DNA of 34,680 nucleotides from Chlamydiota bacterium (GTDB lineage Bacteria; Chlamydiota; Chlamydiia; Chlamydiales; RGXB01): NCBI GenBank assembly GCA_010031885.1, contig RGYU01000007.1, positions 1 to 34,680 of the forward strand, read 5' to 3'. Shown piece by piece: positions 9,146 to 17,550 of this stretch (position 1 is its first letter; each line of letters starts with the position of its first letter). The notes under the pieces were generated by a model. It saw only the letters and a program-made list of their open reading frames with translations, ran no database searches and was not told where the DNA came from. The position numbers and the translations under genes were made by a program.

Positions 9146-9174
9146 AATATGTAGGCGAAGAATAGATCTTTCAA
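9146..9174 (-). promoter_or_regulatory. Candidate promoter of the kdsA operon
   Basis: Minus strand TTGAAA (9174-9169), 17-nt spacer, CATATT (9151-9146), about 36 nt upstream of the kdsA ATG. The -10 is imperfect. Confidence 0.45.
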
Positions 9175-9213
9175 GAGTTGTTCATTTAGCTTAAAAAGGG
9201 TTTTTTCTTAAAC

Positions 9214-9287
9214 GGACCGATAGCTCAGCTGGATAGAGCAACTGCCTTCTAAGCAGTAGGTCGCAGGTTCGAGTCCTGCTCGGTTCA
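9214..9287 (+). tRNA. tRNA-Arg (anticodon TCT)
   Basis: A 74-nt cloverleaf: acceptor GGACCGA pairs with TCGGTTC (one G-U), D stem GCTC/GAGC, anticodon stem ACTGC/GCAGT with loop CTTCTAA giving anticodon TCT (reads AGA/AGG), T stem GCAGG/CCTGC with TTCGAGT loop, discriminator A. CCA is not encoded. Confidence 0.97.
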
Positions 9288-9400
9288 TATTTATCTTCAC
9301 AATCAGAGAGATTTTTTGGCTCTCTTCTCAGTTTCGCTTGTTCCTATCGACAAGAATTTGGGCCATAAACTATCTAGACAAAATGTCGACGAGTTAAATT

Positions 9401-11680
9401 ATGTTGCACGTTTTTCAATCCCTTACCGAGTTTATCCTAAATCATGCGACTCCATGCTTTCTTCTGCATGAAGTCGTCAAACGATTAGAGGGGCATAAAT
9501 CGGAAGGAATTCAAGTTTCCATTAGTGACTATGAGTTTTTTTTAAAACACCACAGCGGTCTTTCTTTGGATCGGCAAAAAGAAGTGCGTCAGAAAATTAT
9601 GGGCCGAAAGGTTCCTCTTGAGACGGCGCAACTACTTTTTCCAGTAGCAGCGGGGGGGAGGCTTGAAGGATCATTAGTTGTAACAGCCCACATGAGTCCT
9701 GACATCGATACGGTTGTCTCTTCATTTAACGGGTGGATGGACGCATTTGAAATGGATGTGTCCACAGGATTGCATCGTTGGAACGTGCCCAACGATCCTG
9801 CTCAAATTCTTGAGGCCCAACTGCTGTTTTTAGATCGGTTCGGTTCTAAGTTTTTTTCAATTTTGTCAGATAACCGATCAAGCTTAACGCTTACATCGCT
9901 AGACCTTGCAACCACAGAGGGCTTAAGAATTCATCATCTTGCTGATCGTACACTTGATGTTGCACAAGAGGGGGGAAAGCACGCTTCAGTTGTCGTTGAT
10001 GCTAACGGAAATTTTTGTGACGGATGGTTGCCTGAAGATATTGAAAAGGTGCGACTCGTTACTGACAGCCTCAACCACTGCTCGCGCTGGATTCAAAATG
10101 CCTTTTTTCAAGCAATGGTTTCCAAACAATCTGATCCTTTTAGCTTGCTGGAAAAAAGGTTTGAGGAACTAGAGCCGGTTATTGAGTTTTCAAAGAAAAG
10201 TAAATCCTATCTCAATATCTACCTTTCGGATGTTTTAGGGGTAGCAAAAGGATTGCAAGCTAGCATTTCCGATTTTATGTGTTCGATGGAACAACAGCAC
10301 CAATTTGGGTTTGAATCTTTTTTAAACGCTTTCAAAGCTCATAAAAGCGGTCAAATTGCCGACCTCGAGCAGCTTTTCAATCTTCTTTCAGGTGCGTTCA
10401 AGGCACTTAGAGCACACGTTGATACGTTTGCAATCGCGCTTGATGTGAAGCGAAAAGTTTTTCATGAGAATCCCAGCAGTGTTCACCCTCAAACTACAAT
10501 TGAAGAAATCAATTTGCGCCTTCAGGATCGCTCTGCAATTTTTGTTACAAGAGATAATAAAATTGAGGGGGTCATTTACGCCTCACTTTTAAGAAATCCG
10601 ACCCAAGGGTTTGTCGCCTTAAGAGATTTTAGCAATCCTCATGAGATAGGTATTCCCCGATTTATGGAAGTTGCTTCAATTTTAGATCATCACAAAAGCG
10701 AGATTAAAACACATCGGGTGGCGACTATTTATGCAATGGATGTGCAATCTTCTAACGTTATCGGGGCCAAAATTGCGTTTGAGATCAATAAAAAACTAAT
10801 CACTGATGGTCCAGCCGAAAAGGAGTTGGATCAAATTTTGCAACACTCAAGCATGAACACAACAGATACCCGACAGCTTAGAATCATGGAGCGTGCTTTA
10901 GAGGAGAGGATTGCACGGGCAATGAACCTTGGCTGGTGCGACTCGAAAAGAGAATCAAGCGATTACCAAATGTTTTTATACGCAATTTTAGATGACACCG
11001 ACCTACTAGCAAAAAAAACGGCCATAGACCACGAAATAGTAGTAGAGCTTGTAAATCGTTTGATCTCTCTTGAGCAAAATAAAATTACAGAAGTTATTGA
11101 TCCCACCTCTACCAAGCCACTTATCCAAAACCCAGAGCTATACCGGTTTTATAAAACGGTATACGGGCTCAAAGAAGCGGATGTGGAAAAAAGGATTCAG
11201 TCGTTGAAGATTTTCAATGATACTAAAAAGCAAAGCGGTGCACTTGTCAGTCAGCTCAAAATATATCCTAATAATATCAGAACTTTAAAACAAAATTATC
11301 ATCAGGTCTCAACAGCTTGGAACCAACATAAAACGGAATTGCCTCTTAAAATTATGATGGTGACAACTGTTGAGGGTGCGGAAGATCTTTTTAAAGGGAT
11401 TAAGCCAGCTCACCATCATCAAGATGAATTATGGCTAAGTGCGGTTGAATCAGATGAGGGTAGGGCTCAGCTTGGGTATTTTTTAATGACTTTTTTTGCC
11501 CTTCAGGTGAAAAAACAGATACAAGCACTTGTGCCAGCATCATCCAAACTCCTTTTTGAAGAAATTTCCATGGGTAAAATTCCATTCAAGGAACATTCAG
11601 ATCCCTGGATTGTTCTGCAGTTTGAAGCGGGGGCAATTACATCAAGAAAGAAAGATATTTCCCCTTGCTTAAAACCATGA
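9401..11680 (+). CDS. DHH-superfamily phosphoesterase, CBS-containing family II pyrophosphatase-like
   Basis: A 759-aa protein that I place in the DHH superfamily. Residues 97-103 read HMSPDID, matching the HxxPDxD metal motif I of family II (Mn-dependent) pyrophosphatases. A DHH triad sits at 429-431, followed by a Ser-rich SSNVIGAKI segment, and YAILDDTDLLAKKT (about 527-540) matches the pyrophosphatase LLaaILsDT motif. Between motif I and DHH there are over 300 residues, including a stretch around 362-400 (TTIEEINLRLQDRSAIFVTRDNKIEGVI) that looks like a CBS module; CBS inserts at this point are known in regulated family II pyrophosphatases. A C-terminal extension (about 580-759) looks like DHHA2 plus unknown sequence. 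Much larger than the usual 310-550 aa. Possible roles: pyrophosphate or nucleotide phosphoester hydrolysis, perhaps nucleotide-controlled. From memory Chlamydia has an uncharacterised gene here, after kdsA and tRNA-Arg. Weak ribosome site at the ATG. Confidence 0.75.
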   Translation: MLHVFQSLTEFILNHATPCFLLHEVVKRLEGHKSEGIQVSISDYEFFLKHHSGLSLDRQKEVRQKIMGRKVPLETAQLLFPVAAGGRLEGSLVVTAHMSPDIDTVVSSFNGWMDAFEMDVSTGLHRWNVPNDPAQILEAQLLFLDRFGSKFFSILSDNRSSLTLTSLDLATTEGLRIHHLADRTLDVAQEGGKHASVVVDANGNFCDGWLPEDIEKVRLVTDSLNHCSRWIQNAFFQAMVSKQSDPFSLLEKRFEELEPVIEFSKKSKSYLNIYLSDVLGVAKGLQASISDFMCSMEQQHQFGFESFLNAFKAHKSGQIADLEQLFNLLSGAFKALRAHVDTFAIALDVKRKVFHENPSSVHPQTTIEEINLRLQDRSAIFVTRDNKIEGVIYASLLRNPTQGFVALRDFSNPHEIGIPRFMEVASILDHHKSEIKTHRVATIYAMDVQSSNVIGAKIAFEINKKLITDGPAEKELDQILQHSSMNTTDTRQLRIMERALEERIARAMNLGWCDSKRESSDYQMFLYAILDDTDLLAKKTAIDHEIVVELVNRLISLEQNKITEVIDPTSTKPLIQNPELYRFYKTVYGLKEADVEKRIQSLKIFNDTKKQSGALVSQLKIYPNNIRTLKQNYHQVSTAWNQHKTELPLKIMMVTTVEGAEDLFKGIKPAHHHQDELWLSAVESDEGRAQLGYFLMTFFALQVKKQIQALVPASSKLLFEEISMGKIPFKEHSDPWIVLQFEAGAITSRKKDISPCLKP

Positions 11681-11710
11681 TACAAGCTTTAAAGTATTTT
11701 TATGGGAATT

Positions 11711-11737
11711 AAAAACCCCGGAGTGACCGGGGTTTTT
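11711..11737. terminator. Bidirectional terminator between the DHH gene and khpA
   Basis: AAAAACCCCGG (11711-11721) pairs perfectly with CCGGGGTTTTT (11727-11737) around AGTGA. The A and T flanks let it act on both the plus-strand DHH transcript and the minus-strand KH transcript. Confidence 0.93.
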
Positions 11738-11741
11738 GTTG

Positions 11742-12005
11742 TTATGCCGTTGTTGTGGCATGAGAAAGGGCATCCGCTTCGAGGACTTCGAGCGTAACCC
11801 GAATTCCAGCTCTGCTAGCTACTGCCACGACGAGAGCGCGGATAGCTTGGATGGTTTTACCTTGTCGTCCAATCACTTTTCCGGTGTCATTTTTGGCGAC
11901 TTTGACTTCAATAATCATGGTATTATGTCCCTGAATCGCTTCCACTTTCACCTGATCTGGATGATCAACGATGTTCTTCACGATATAAGTGATGAACTCT
12001 TTCAT
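11742..12005 (-). CDS. khpA: KH-domain RNA-binding protein, KhpA family (copy 1)
   Basis: An 87-aa protein made almost wholly of one type II KH domain. The GxxG RNA-binding loop is visible in GKVIGRQGKTIQAIRALV (about residues 40-57), followed by the family helix. The N-terminus MKEFITYIVKNIVDHPDQV is typical of KhpA/YlqC, a small RNA chaperone that in Gram-positives pairs with KhpB and affects cell elongation and division. It lies 62 nt downstream of a second KH gene on the same strand; the two share overall layout but differ in many residues, so the duplication is old. The Ala/Thr-rich tail ends just before the shared terminator. The gene symbol is given by family only. Confidence 0.88.
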   Translation of the reverse strand: MKEFITYIVKNIVDHPDQVKVEAIQGHNTMIIEVKVAKNDTGKVIGRQGKTIQAIRALVVAVASRAGIRVTLEVLEADALSHATTTA

Positions 12006-12067
12006 AGCGCTAATTCCTCTCGAAGTTTTCGTTAAAAACTTAACTTACTAGAAAGGAAATTATTTAG

Positions 12068-12325
12068 CTACTCTTGTCTCTCTTTCCCTTCATCATACAC
12101 CTCAACAAGTGTACGCTTTTTGGCATCTAGGCGTGCGCTTGTTGCAGCAACGAGTGTTCTAACAGAGTTAATCGTGCGTCCCTGTTTACCAATCAGCTTA
12201 CCCATATCTTCGGGTGCTACGCGCACTTCGTACACATCAGTATTTTCACTGGATGTGCGTTTTACAGTGACTTGCTCGGGTTTCGTGACAAGATTTTTGA
12301 TGATATATCCGATGAATTCTTCCAT
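12068..12325 (-). CDS. KH-domain RNA-binding protein, KhpA family (copy 2)
   Basis: An 85-aa paralogue of the neighbouring KH protein. N-terminus MEEFIGYIIKNLVTKPEQV lines up with copy 1, and the RNA-binding loop reads GKLIGKQGRTINSVRTLV (about residues 42-59). The C-terminal tail is acidic/basic mixed (YDEGKERQE) instead of Ala/Thr-rich. AGGAA lies about 6 nt before the ATG at 12325. Located between the RluD-type gene (195-nt gap) and copy 1 (62-nt gap), all leftward, suggesting a small RNA-metabolism operon. The gap at 12326-12520 is AT-rich, without a gene, and likely holds the promoter. Confidence 0.88.
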   Translation of the reverse strand: MEEFIGYIIKNLVTKPEQVTVKRTSSENTDVYEVRVAPEDMGKLIGKQGRTINSVRTLVAATSARLDAKKRTLVEVYDEGKERQE

Positions 12326-12520
12326 GTTCTAGTTCCTAATGTGGGGACAATTCATTGCTAAAGAGTACACGAGTAGGGATTAAATCACCCGAAAAAAATT
12401 TAGAATTATCATTAGCAGGTTTTTTATGCGCTCTATCAGAGTGAAAACGATATTTTTTTTTACTTAAATGGATCCAAAAATAAAACAAGTAAGAAAATAT
12501 AGATGGAGGCGGGAAAGGTT

Positions 12521-13453
12521 TTAGGTAATAAAAGAAAGGATTTTTGGATCGATTTGTAGATTTTCTAAGGCCTGTTTGAAGTCTAGAGGTAGGGGTGCCT
12601 TAATTGCAATATATTGATTTGTTATGGGGTGTAAAAATTCAATTTCGAACGCATGTAGTAAAATTCGAGGGGGGCTAAAATTTTTATCGGAACCTTGATA
12701 TCCATACAGCTCGTCTCCAACAATTGGATGTTGCAAATGTTGCAAATGGACACGAATTTGGTGAGTGCGTCCAGTCTGTGGGCTTGCCTCAACCAGAGTA
12801 GAGTTTTTAAGAAGAGCCAAAGGTTTGAAAACGGTAACGGCTGACTTACCTACTGTCATATTAACCGCCATTTTTTTTCTATCCTTTAAGCTTCTGCCTA
12901 TGGGGGCATCAATTGTTGTTTCTTTTAAATGTTTATGTACAAGTGCCAGATAGGTTTTTTTTATCGTCCGTTCTTTAAATTGGTCTGATAAGGCTTGGTG
13001 CACATGCGCGTTTTTTGCGATTAGCATGACCCCTGAAGTATCCTTGTCGAGCCGATGGACAAGGCCCGGTCTTGTGGGATCGGGGCTTAGTTGATCATTA
13101 AATTGGTGTAAAAGACCGTGAATCAAAGTGGGTTCTTGCGTTCCGAAAGCAGGATGGCAGACAAGATTAGATTTTTTGTAAATTACCGCAAGATTGGAAT
13201 CTTCGTAAAGGATGGGGATATCCATAGCAACCGGCTCGAGATCCAAAGGCTCTAAGGGAGGAAAATAGATTTCTATTTCATCGGACAAATTGAGCTTCAG
13301 ACTTTTTTTAGACCGCTTGCGATTTACAAAAACATGCCCCTGATCGATAACTTTTTCAAAATAGGCCCTCGAAAACATAGGGTAGTTTGAGGTGAGAAAA
13401 TAATCAAGGCGAACACCATTCGTCCCCTCGTAGATGAGCTCAGTTTTGGTCAT
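12521..13453 (-). CDS. rluD: RluD-family 23S rRNA pseudouridine synthase
   Basis: A 310-aa RluA/RluD-family synthase converting specific uridines in 23S rRNA to pseudouridine. An S4 RNA-binding domain occupies about residues 14-65 (RLDYFLTSNYPMFSRAYFEKVIDQG, split here by ordinary S4 features), then the catalytic domain with HRLDKDTSG, Asp136 being the nucleophile, and SPQTGRTHQIRVHL further on. Length and the S4 domain fit RluD (helix 69 of 23S rRNA) or RluC; I cannot separate these by motif alone, so the symbol is family-level. The start overlaps the upstream small gene's stop region by 14 nt, indicating coupling. Confidence 0.9.
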   Translation of the reverse strand: MTKTELIYEGTNGVRLDYFLTSNYPMFSRAYFEKVIDQGHVFVNRKRSKKSLKLNLSDEIEIYFPPLEPLDLEPVAMDIPILYEDSNLAVIYKKSNLVCHPAFGTQEPTLIHGLLHQFNDQLSPDPTRPGLVHRLDKDTSGVMLIAKNAHVHQALSDQFKERTIKKTYLALVHKHLKETTIDAPIGRSLKDRKKMAVNMTVGKSAVTVFKPLALLKNSTLVEASPQTGRTHQIRVHLQHLQHPIVGDELYGYQGSDKNFSPPRILLHAFEIEFLHPITNQYIAIKAPLPLDFKQALENLQIDPKILSFIT

Positions 13454-13739
13454 CTTCCCGCAGCCTTTGAAGACGTTCTTTGCTGTTTTTGATCTCCTTA
13501 CGAATCTCCTCTGTCACGTTATTGATGAGGTTGTTTATAAATTTTTTAGCATCTGCCTCAGAAATATTAGGGAACATTTTACGAATGAACGGGTTAGACG
13601 CATATCCCCCTGCCGTCTCGTGGGTAGCATCAGATCCCTGGGATCCGGCCGAATTATAGGGTTTTGCTGGGTCTTTCCCTACTGATCCTTTGTACTCTCT
13701 AAACTGATTGCCGTGGGATGGATTGATATTGTCTGCCAT
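13440..13739 (-). CDS. Small hypothetical protein upstream of rluD
   Basis: A 99-aa protein with no recognised domain. The first half is Gly/Ser/Asn-rich and looks disordered (GKDPAKPYNSAGSQGSD). The second half is charged and helical (about residues 58-95, with a run of Asn, Glu, Lys and Arg ending RLREDDQN), consistent with a short coiled coil. It overlaps rluD by 14 nt, so the pair is probably co-translated. From memory Chlamydia has a small hypothetical gene in the same place beside its RluD homologue, which supports that it is real. No strong ribosome site before the ATG. Function unknown. Confidence 0.72.
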   Translation of the reverse strand: MADNINPSHGNQFREYKGSVGKDPAKPYNSAGSQGSDATHETAGGYASNPFIRKMFPNISEADAKKFINNLINNVTEEIRKEIKNSKERLQRLREDDQN

Positions 13740-13785
13740 ATAACTATGATTGTATCAAAATTGATTGAATTTTTGCCAAAAAAAA

Positions 13786-13838
13786 GGGGGGGCTTATATA
13801 GAACCTTGCGGCTAAACCCTTTGAGAGGAAAGAGCCGC
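13786..13838 (-). terminator. Possible terminator downstream of asnS
   Basis: AGCCGC (13833-13838) and GCGGCT (13808-13813) can pair, and on the minus strand a run of C then eight T residues follows about 20 nt later. The loop is long and the T tract is distant, so support is moderate at best. Confidence 0.35.
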
Positions 13839-13855
13839 GGTAAGAATTTGAACGC

Positions 13856-15190
13856 CTAGAAGGAGCAAAGCCCTGCGGCTCGTGGGAAGGCAATAATATC
13901 ACGAATGTTTTCCATCCCTGTGATGAATTGCACCACCCGCTCAAACCCCAGACCAAAACCGGAGTGGGGTACCGTCCCATAACGGCGTAAGTCCAAATAC
14001 CAGTCGTAATCGGATGGATTTAGCCCATGAGAGCGGATCCCTTCTTCAAGCTTTAGCAGGTCATCCTCTCTTTGTGAGCCCCCTATGATCTCTCCGATCT
14101 TGGGGACAAGGACATCCATGCAAGCCACGGTTCTTCCGTCTGCATTCGCTTTCATATAGAAAGGTTTTAATGTTTTTGGATAGTTATAAAGAATGACCGG
14201 ACCCCCAACAACAGTTTCGGCTATATAACGCTCGTGTTCCGATTGTAAATCTTTACCCCACTCCACCGGGTACTCAAATTTGATTCCAGATTTTAAAAGA
14301 ATTTCAACAGCATCTGTGTAAGAAATGCGTTCAAAGGGTTTTTTTAACACAATTTCAAGACGCGCTTTTAATCCTTTTTCATATCTTTCTTCAAAAAAGT
14401 TTAAATCATCCTGGCAGTTATCGAGCGCCGACTTGACAAGATGTTTTACAAAACTTTCCGCCAATTCCATATTTTGCTTGAGTTCATAGAACGCCATTTC
14501 AGGTTCAATCATCCAAAATTCGGCTAAATGGCGCGATGTGTGGGAATTTTCGGCTCTAAAAGTAGGTCCAAAGGTATAAATTTCCCCTAAAGCCGTTGCA
14601 TAACACTCTCCATTTAATTGACCAGAACAAGTCAGAAAAGCCCTTTTGCCGAAAAAGTTTTTTGTCTCGCTGACAAGTTCAAAAAGTTCTCCTGCACCCT
14701 CACAATCTGAAGAGGTGATTACAGGGGTCTGGACGTAGAAAAAGTTTCTATTTTGAAAAAACTCATGCACGGCAAACGCCATGCGACTGCGCACTCTTGC
14801 TACAGCTCCAAACGTATTTGTGCGGGGTCGTAGGTGGGCAATCTCTCTTAAAAAATCGAGCGTATGCCCTTTCTTTTGTAGGGGAAATGTACTGTCCGCC
14901 TCGCCAATTACCTCCAGCTGGTCTACCTGAATCTCAAAGGGCTGTTTTGGAGACGGGCTTTTGACCAAAAGACCATAAACAGATATAGACGTTCCGGTTA
15001 AAAGGGGGATTTCTTTGTTGGAGATAAGTTGGATATTTTTGATGGATGAGCCATCATTAAGCTCGATAAAGGTAACACCCTTTTGGGAGCGACAGGTACG
15101 GATCCATCCTTGGACAAATAGATGTTTGCCAATAAGATCAGAGTCGATATCGGATACTTTTGTCCGTTTGAGCTTTGTATCAACCATCAT
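13856..15190 (-). CDS. asnS: Asparaginyl-tRNA synthetase
   Basis: Class IIb synthetase of 444 aa charging tRNA-Asn with asparagine. An N-terminal OB-fold anticodon-binding domain (about residues 20-105, [22 protein letters not shown]) is followed by the catalytic core: [14 protein letters not shown] and [17 protein letters not shown] (AsnRS-specific wording), motif 2 [21 protein letters not shown] split around the flexible loop, and motif 3 [21 protein letters not shown]. The [12 protein letters not shown] signature separates it from AspRS. AAGGA stands 6 nt before the ATG at 15190. As far as I recall, Chlamydia trachomatis lacks this gene and makes Asn-tRNA through GatCAB, so its presence points to a non-Chlamydiaceae lineage. 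Lies leftward of nfo with a 19-nt gap. Confidence 0.96.
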   Translation of the reverse strand: MMVDTKLKRTKVSDIDSDLIGKHLFVQGWIRTCRSQKGVTFIELNDGSSIKNIQLISNKEIPLLTGTSISVYGLLVKSPSPKQPFEIQVDQLEVIGEADSTFPLQKKGHTLDFLREIAHLRPRTNTFGAVARVRSRMAFAVHEFFQNRNFFYVQTPVITSSDCEGAGELFELVSETKNFFGKRAFLTCSGQLNGECYATALGEIYTFGPTFRAENSHTSRHLAEFWMIEPEMAFYELKQNMELAESFVKHLVKSALDNCQDDLNFFEERYEKGLKARLEIVLKKPFERISYTDAVEILLKSGIKFEYPVEWGKDLQSEHERYIAETVVGGPVILYNYPKTLKPFYMKANADGRTVACMDVLVPKIGEIIGGSQREDDLLKLEEGIRSHGLNPSDYDWYLDLRRYGTVPHSGFGLGFERVVQFITGMENIRDIIAFPRAAGLCSF

Positions 15191-15209
15191 GGAATATCCT
15201 TGCTAGTGA

Positions 15210-16082
15210 CTAGTGTTTTTCGTAGTAAAAATCTTTGAGCATTTGAATTTCATCTTCCCAGCGCGCCTCCTTTTCGGGAGTTTCAAGACATTTAGGCAGA
15301 TACTTTAATCGTTCGTCTTGCATGGCAAACTTAAACGCTTCAATACCAATTTGCCCAAAACCTAAACAACTGTGTCGATCTACCCTAGACCCGAGTTCTT
15401 TCAGCGAGTCGTTCAAATGCATACAATAAAGATGCTTAAGTCCAATCACTTTGTCAAATTCTTTGAGCGTGTGGTCAAAGGCTTTTTTTGTGCGTATATC
15501 ATAACCTGCTGCAAAAATATGGCACGTATCGATGCAAACACCGACAGGAACCTTATGTCGACAACCCTTTAAAATATAGTCTATATGCTCAAAACTATGG
15601 CCGACGGTGTTGCCTTGACCGGCTGTGGTTTCTAAAACTAACTTGAGTTTGGGATTGTTTTCAAAGAGGGGAGCAAATAAAAGCAGAGATTCGATAATGG
15701 TGTCTAGGCACCTTTGTGGATTCTTATCTGTTGCGGTCCCTGGATGGAAGTTTAAAAAGTCTAAATCCAAGGCTAAGCAGCGCTCAATTTCCTCTACAAA
15801 AGCGACACGGCTTTTATCTAGAAGCTCGGAATTGTGGGAGCCAAGATTGATCAAATAACCGTCATGACTGATGATAACTCTCACATTGGACTCGGCCTTC
15901 GCCTTTTCCCATTTGAAAATCTCCTCATCAGAGATTTTTTTGCCACGCCATTGTTTTTGATTGCTTGTAAAGAGTTGAGAGGCCGTGGCATTAAAGCTTT
16001 TGGCCTCCACTAGAGCATTGTGCACTCCGCCCGAGGCGGAGTTGTGACAGCCAACAAGTGGCCCTAAATCATGCCCTTTCAT
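15210..16082 (-). CDS. nfo: Endonuclease IV (AP endonuclease)
   Basis: Class II AP endonuclease of 290 aa that nicks 5' to abasic sites using three metal ions. Signature segments: VGCHNSASGGVHNALVEA at the N-terminus, LNFHPG with a metal His (about residue 112), LETTAGQGNTVG with the metal Glu, GVCIDTCHIFAAGYD, HLNDSLKELGSRVDRH and the closing LETP. All metal ligand positions seem intact. The start lies only 3 nt after the stop of the rpsD frame, with little ribosome site, so translation probably depends on the upstream gene. From memory, Chlamydia also has nfo next to rpsD. Confidence 0.96.
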   Translation of the reverse strand: MKGHDLGPLVGCHNSASGGVHNALVEAKSFNATASQLFTSNQKQWRGKKISDEEIFKWEKAKAESNVRVIISHDGYLINLGSHNSELLDKSRVAFVEEIERCLALDLDFLNFHPGTATDKNPQRCLDTIIESLLLFAPLFENNPKLKLVLETTAGQGNTVGHSFEHIDYILKGCRHKVPVGVCIDTCHIFAAGYDIRTKKAFDHTLKEFDKVIGLKHLYCMHLNDSLKELGSRVDRHSCLGFGQIGIEAFKFAMQDERLKYLPKCLETPEKEARWEDEIQMLKDFYYEKH

Positions 16083-16085
16083 CCG

Positions 16086-16465
16086 TTATGATGTGTAAGC
16101 TAAGTACTCGCAAACAACAGGAACGTTAATGTGCAGAGGGAATGATACCTGATCCAAAGCTGGGAGGATCAAGATAGAACCCTTGTTTGTTTGTGAATCA
16201 AAGCTGACATAAGCAGGCAACTCTCTTGAGCTTGCAAGGGAATCCCTAATCACGGACAACTCTAAAGTTTTTTCTTTAAGAGTGATCACATCATTTGGCT
16301 TCACTTGGTACGAACGGATATTCACCTTTCTTCCATTGACCAAAACATGCCCGTGGGATACGAGCTGCTGGCTTGAGAAAATCGTAGGTGCAAATTTCAT
16401 TCTGTACACTACTTTGCGCCGAACTTGCGAGCAATTCGATTTTTTGGGCCGCGATAACGAGCCAT
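16086..16465 (-). pseudogene. rpsD: 30S ribosomal protein S4 with large internal out-of-frame deletion
   Basis: The gene begins normally at 16465 with an upstream AGGAG-like site: MARYRGPKNRIARKFGA is the expected S4 N-terminus. After 17 codons the reading runs into TAG at 16411-16409. In another frame, starting at about 16412, the sequence continues as VVYRMKFAPTIFSSQQLVSH and the S4 RNA-binding domain (VNGRKVNIRSYQVKPNDVI) to a proper C-terminus 108 residues long. The middle of the protein, roughly residues 18-102 of a normal 209-residue S4, is missing. S4 is a primary 16S-binding protein and is expected to be essential, so this is either an assembly/amplification deletion or a relic with an intact copy elsewhere. 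It precedes nfo by 3 nt. Confidence 0.9.
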
Positions 16466-16578
16466 AGTTCTCCTAACTGTCTGACGTATCGAAGCTCCAA
16501 TATTACGGATTGGCAAGTTTTTAAACAAGTAAAAAGCCGGATATGGTACATTCATTGTCGAATTTAAGGTTTTTTTTT

Positions 16579-17550
16579 ATGCACGCAGCCGAAACAATCA
16601 AAGTATTAGCCTTTTATGCGTTCACCAAAGTAGAAGATCCTCAAAAAATGATTAAGGAACATAAAAGTTTTCTTGAATCTTTAACGGGTAAAGGGCGTAT
16701 TTATATCTCGGAGGAGGGGATTAATGCTCAATGCTCAGTCCCTGCTGAACACCTTGAGGCCTACACCTCTTATGTTTTAAAAAATTTTTATACAGCCGAT
16801 ATTAAAATTCATACCCACAGAGCCCACCCCTTTGCAAGGCTGATTGTAAAATACCGAAAGCAACTTGTAGCGATGGATCAGATTGTAGACACCACAAAAC
16901 AGGGGGTCCACCTCGAGTCAAAAGAGTGGGAGAAGATGATTCTAGAGCGGGATGAGAACACCATTATCATCGATACCCGCAATGACTATGAGTGGGAGGT
17001 AGGCCATTTTGATGGCGCCCTTTTGCCTAAATTAAACAAGTTTAGGGAATTTCCAGCTTATGCAGAGGATTTAAAAAAAGACTATGATGCCGAAAAAACC
17101 AAAGTAATGATGTACTGCACCGGCGGTATTCGTTGCGAACTCTACTCCGCCTTGATGATTAAACTTGGTTTTAAAAATGTTTACCAGCTCAAAGGGGGGG
17201 TAATCCGCTATGGGCTCGAAAATGGAAATCGGGCATGGCAGGGGAAGCTCTTTGTGTTTGATGACCGGATGGTGATCCCTATTAGTGAAGATAAGGCCGA
17301 GCCGATCGCCGAATGCAAATTTTGTCAAAAACCTGCCGACTCTTACTATAATTGCGCTAACATGGACTGCAATGATCTCATTTTAGCTTGCCCTGAATGC
17401 ATTGAGAGACAAAAAGGATGTTGCTGTTCCGATTGCCTAGAGAATGGAAGAGTCAGACCTTTTTCTTTGGCCACTGTGACCACCCCGTTTAGAAAACTTT
17501 CGCACGAAGATAAGCAAAACTTATCCAAAAAAGAGCCTGTTAGCGCATGA
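16579..17550 (+). CDS. trhO: tRNA uridine(34) hydroxylase TrhO (rhodanese family)
   Basis: Rhodanese-fold protein of 323 aa from the UPF0176/YceA family, which hydroxylates U34 of certain tRNAs to ho5U. An N-terminal acylphosphatase-like domain (residues 5-95: KVLAFYAFTKVED, GRIYISEEGINAQCS) is followed by a rhodanese domain (IIIDTRNDYEWEVGHFDGA) with the active-site loop CTGGIRCE (Cys about 180). A C-terminal cysteine-rich tail (CKFCQ, CANMDC, CPEC, CCCSDC) resembles a zinc-binding module, common in this family. I start at the ATG at 16579, where homology begins and AAGG sits 9 nt upstream; an upstream ATG at 16543 is less likely. Its stop overlaps the next SNF2 start as ATGA. Confidence 0.94.
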   Translation: MHAAETIKVLAFYAFTKVEDPQKMIKEHKSFLESLTGKGRIYISEEGINAQCSVPAEHLEAYTSYVLKNFYTADIKIHTHRAHPFARLIVKYRKQLVAMDQIVDTTKQGVHLESKEWEKMILERDENTIIIDTRNDYEWEVGHFDGALLPKLNKFREFPAYAEDLKKDYDAEKTKVMMYCTGGIRCELYSALMIKLGFKNVYQLKGGVIRYGLENGNRAWQGKLFVFDDRMVIPISEDKAEPIAECKFCQKPADSYYNCANMDCNDLILACPECIERQKGCCCSDCLENGRVRPFSLATVTTPFRKLSHEDKQNLSKKEPVSA

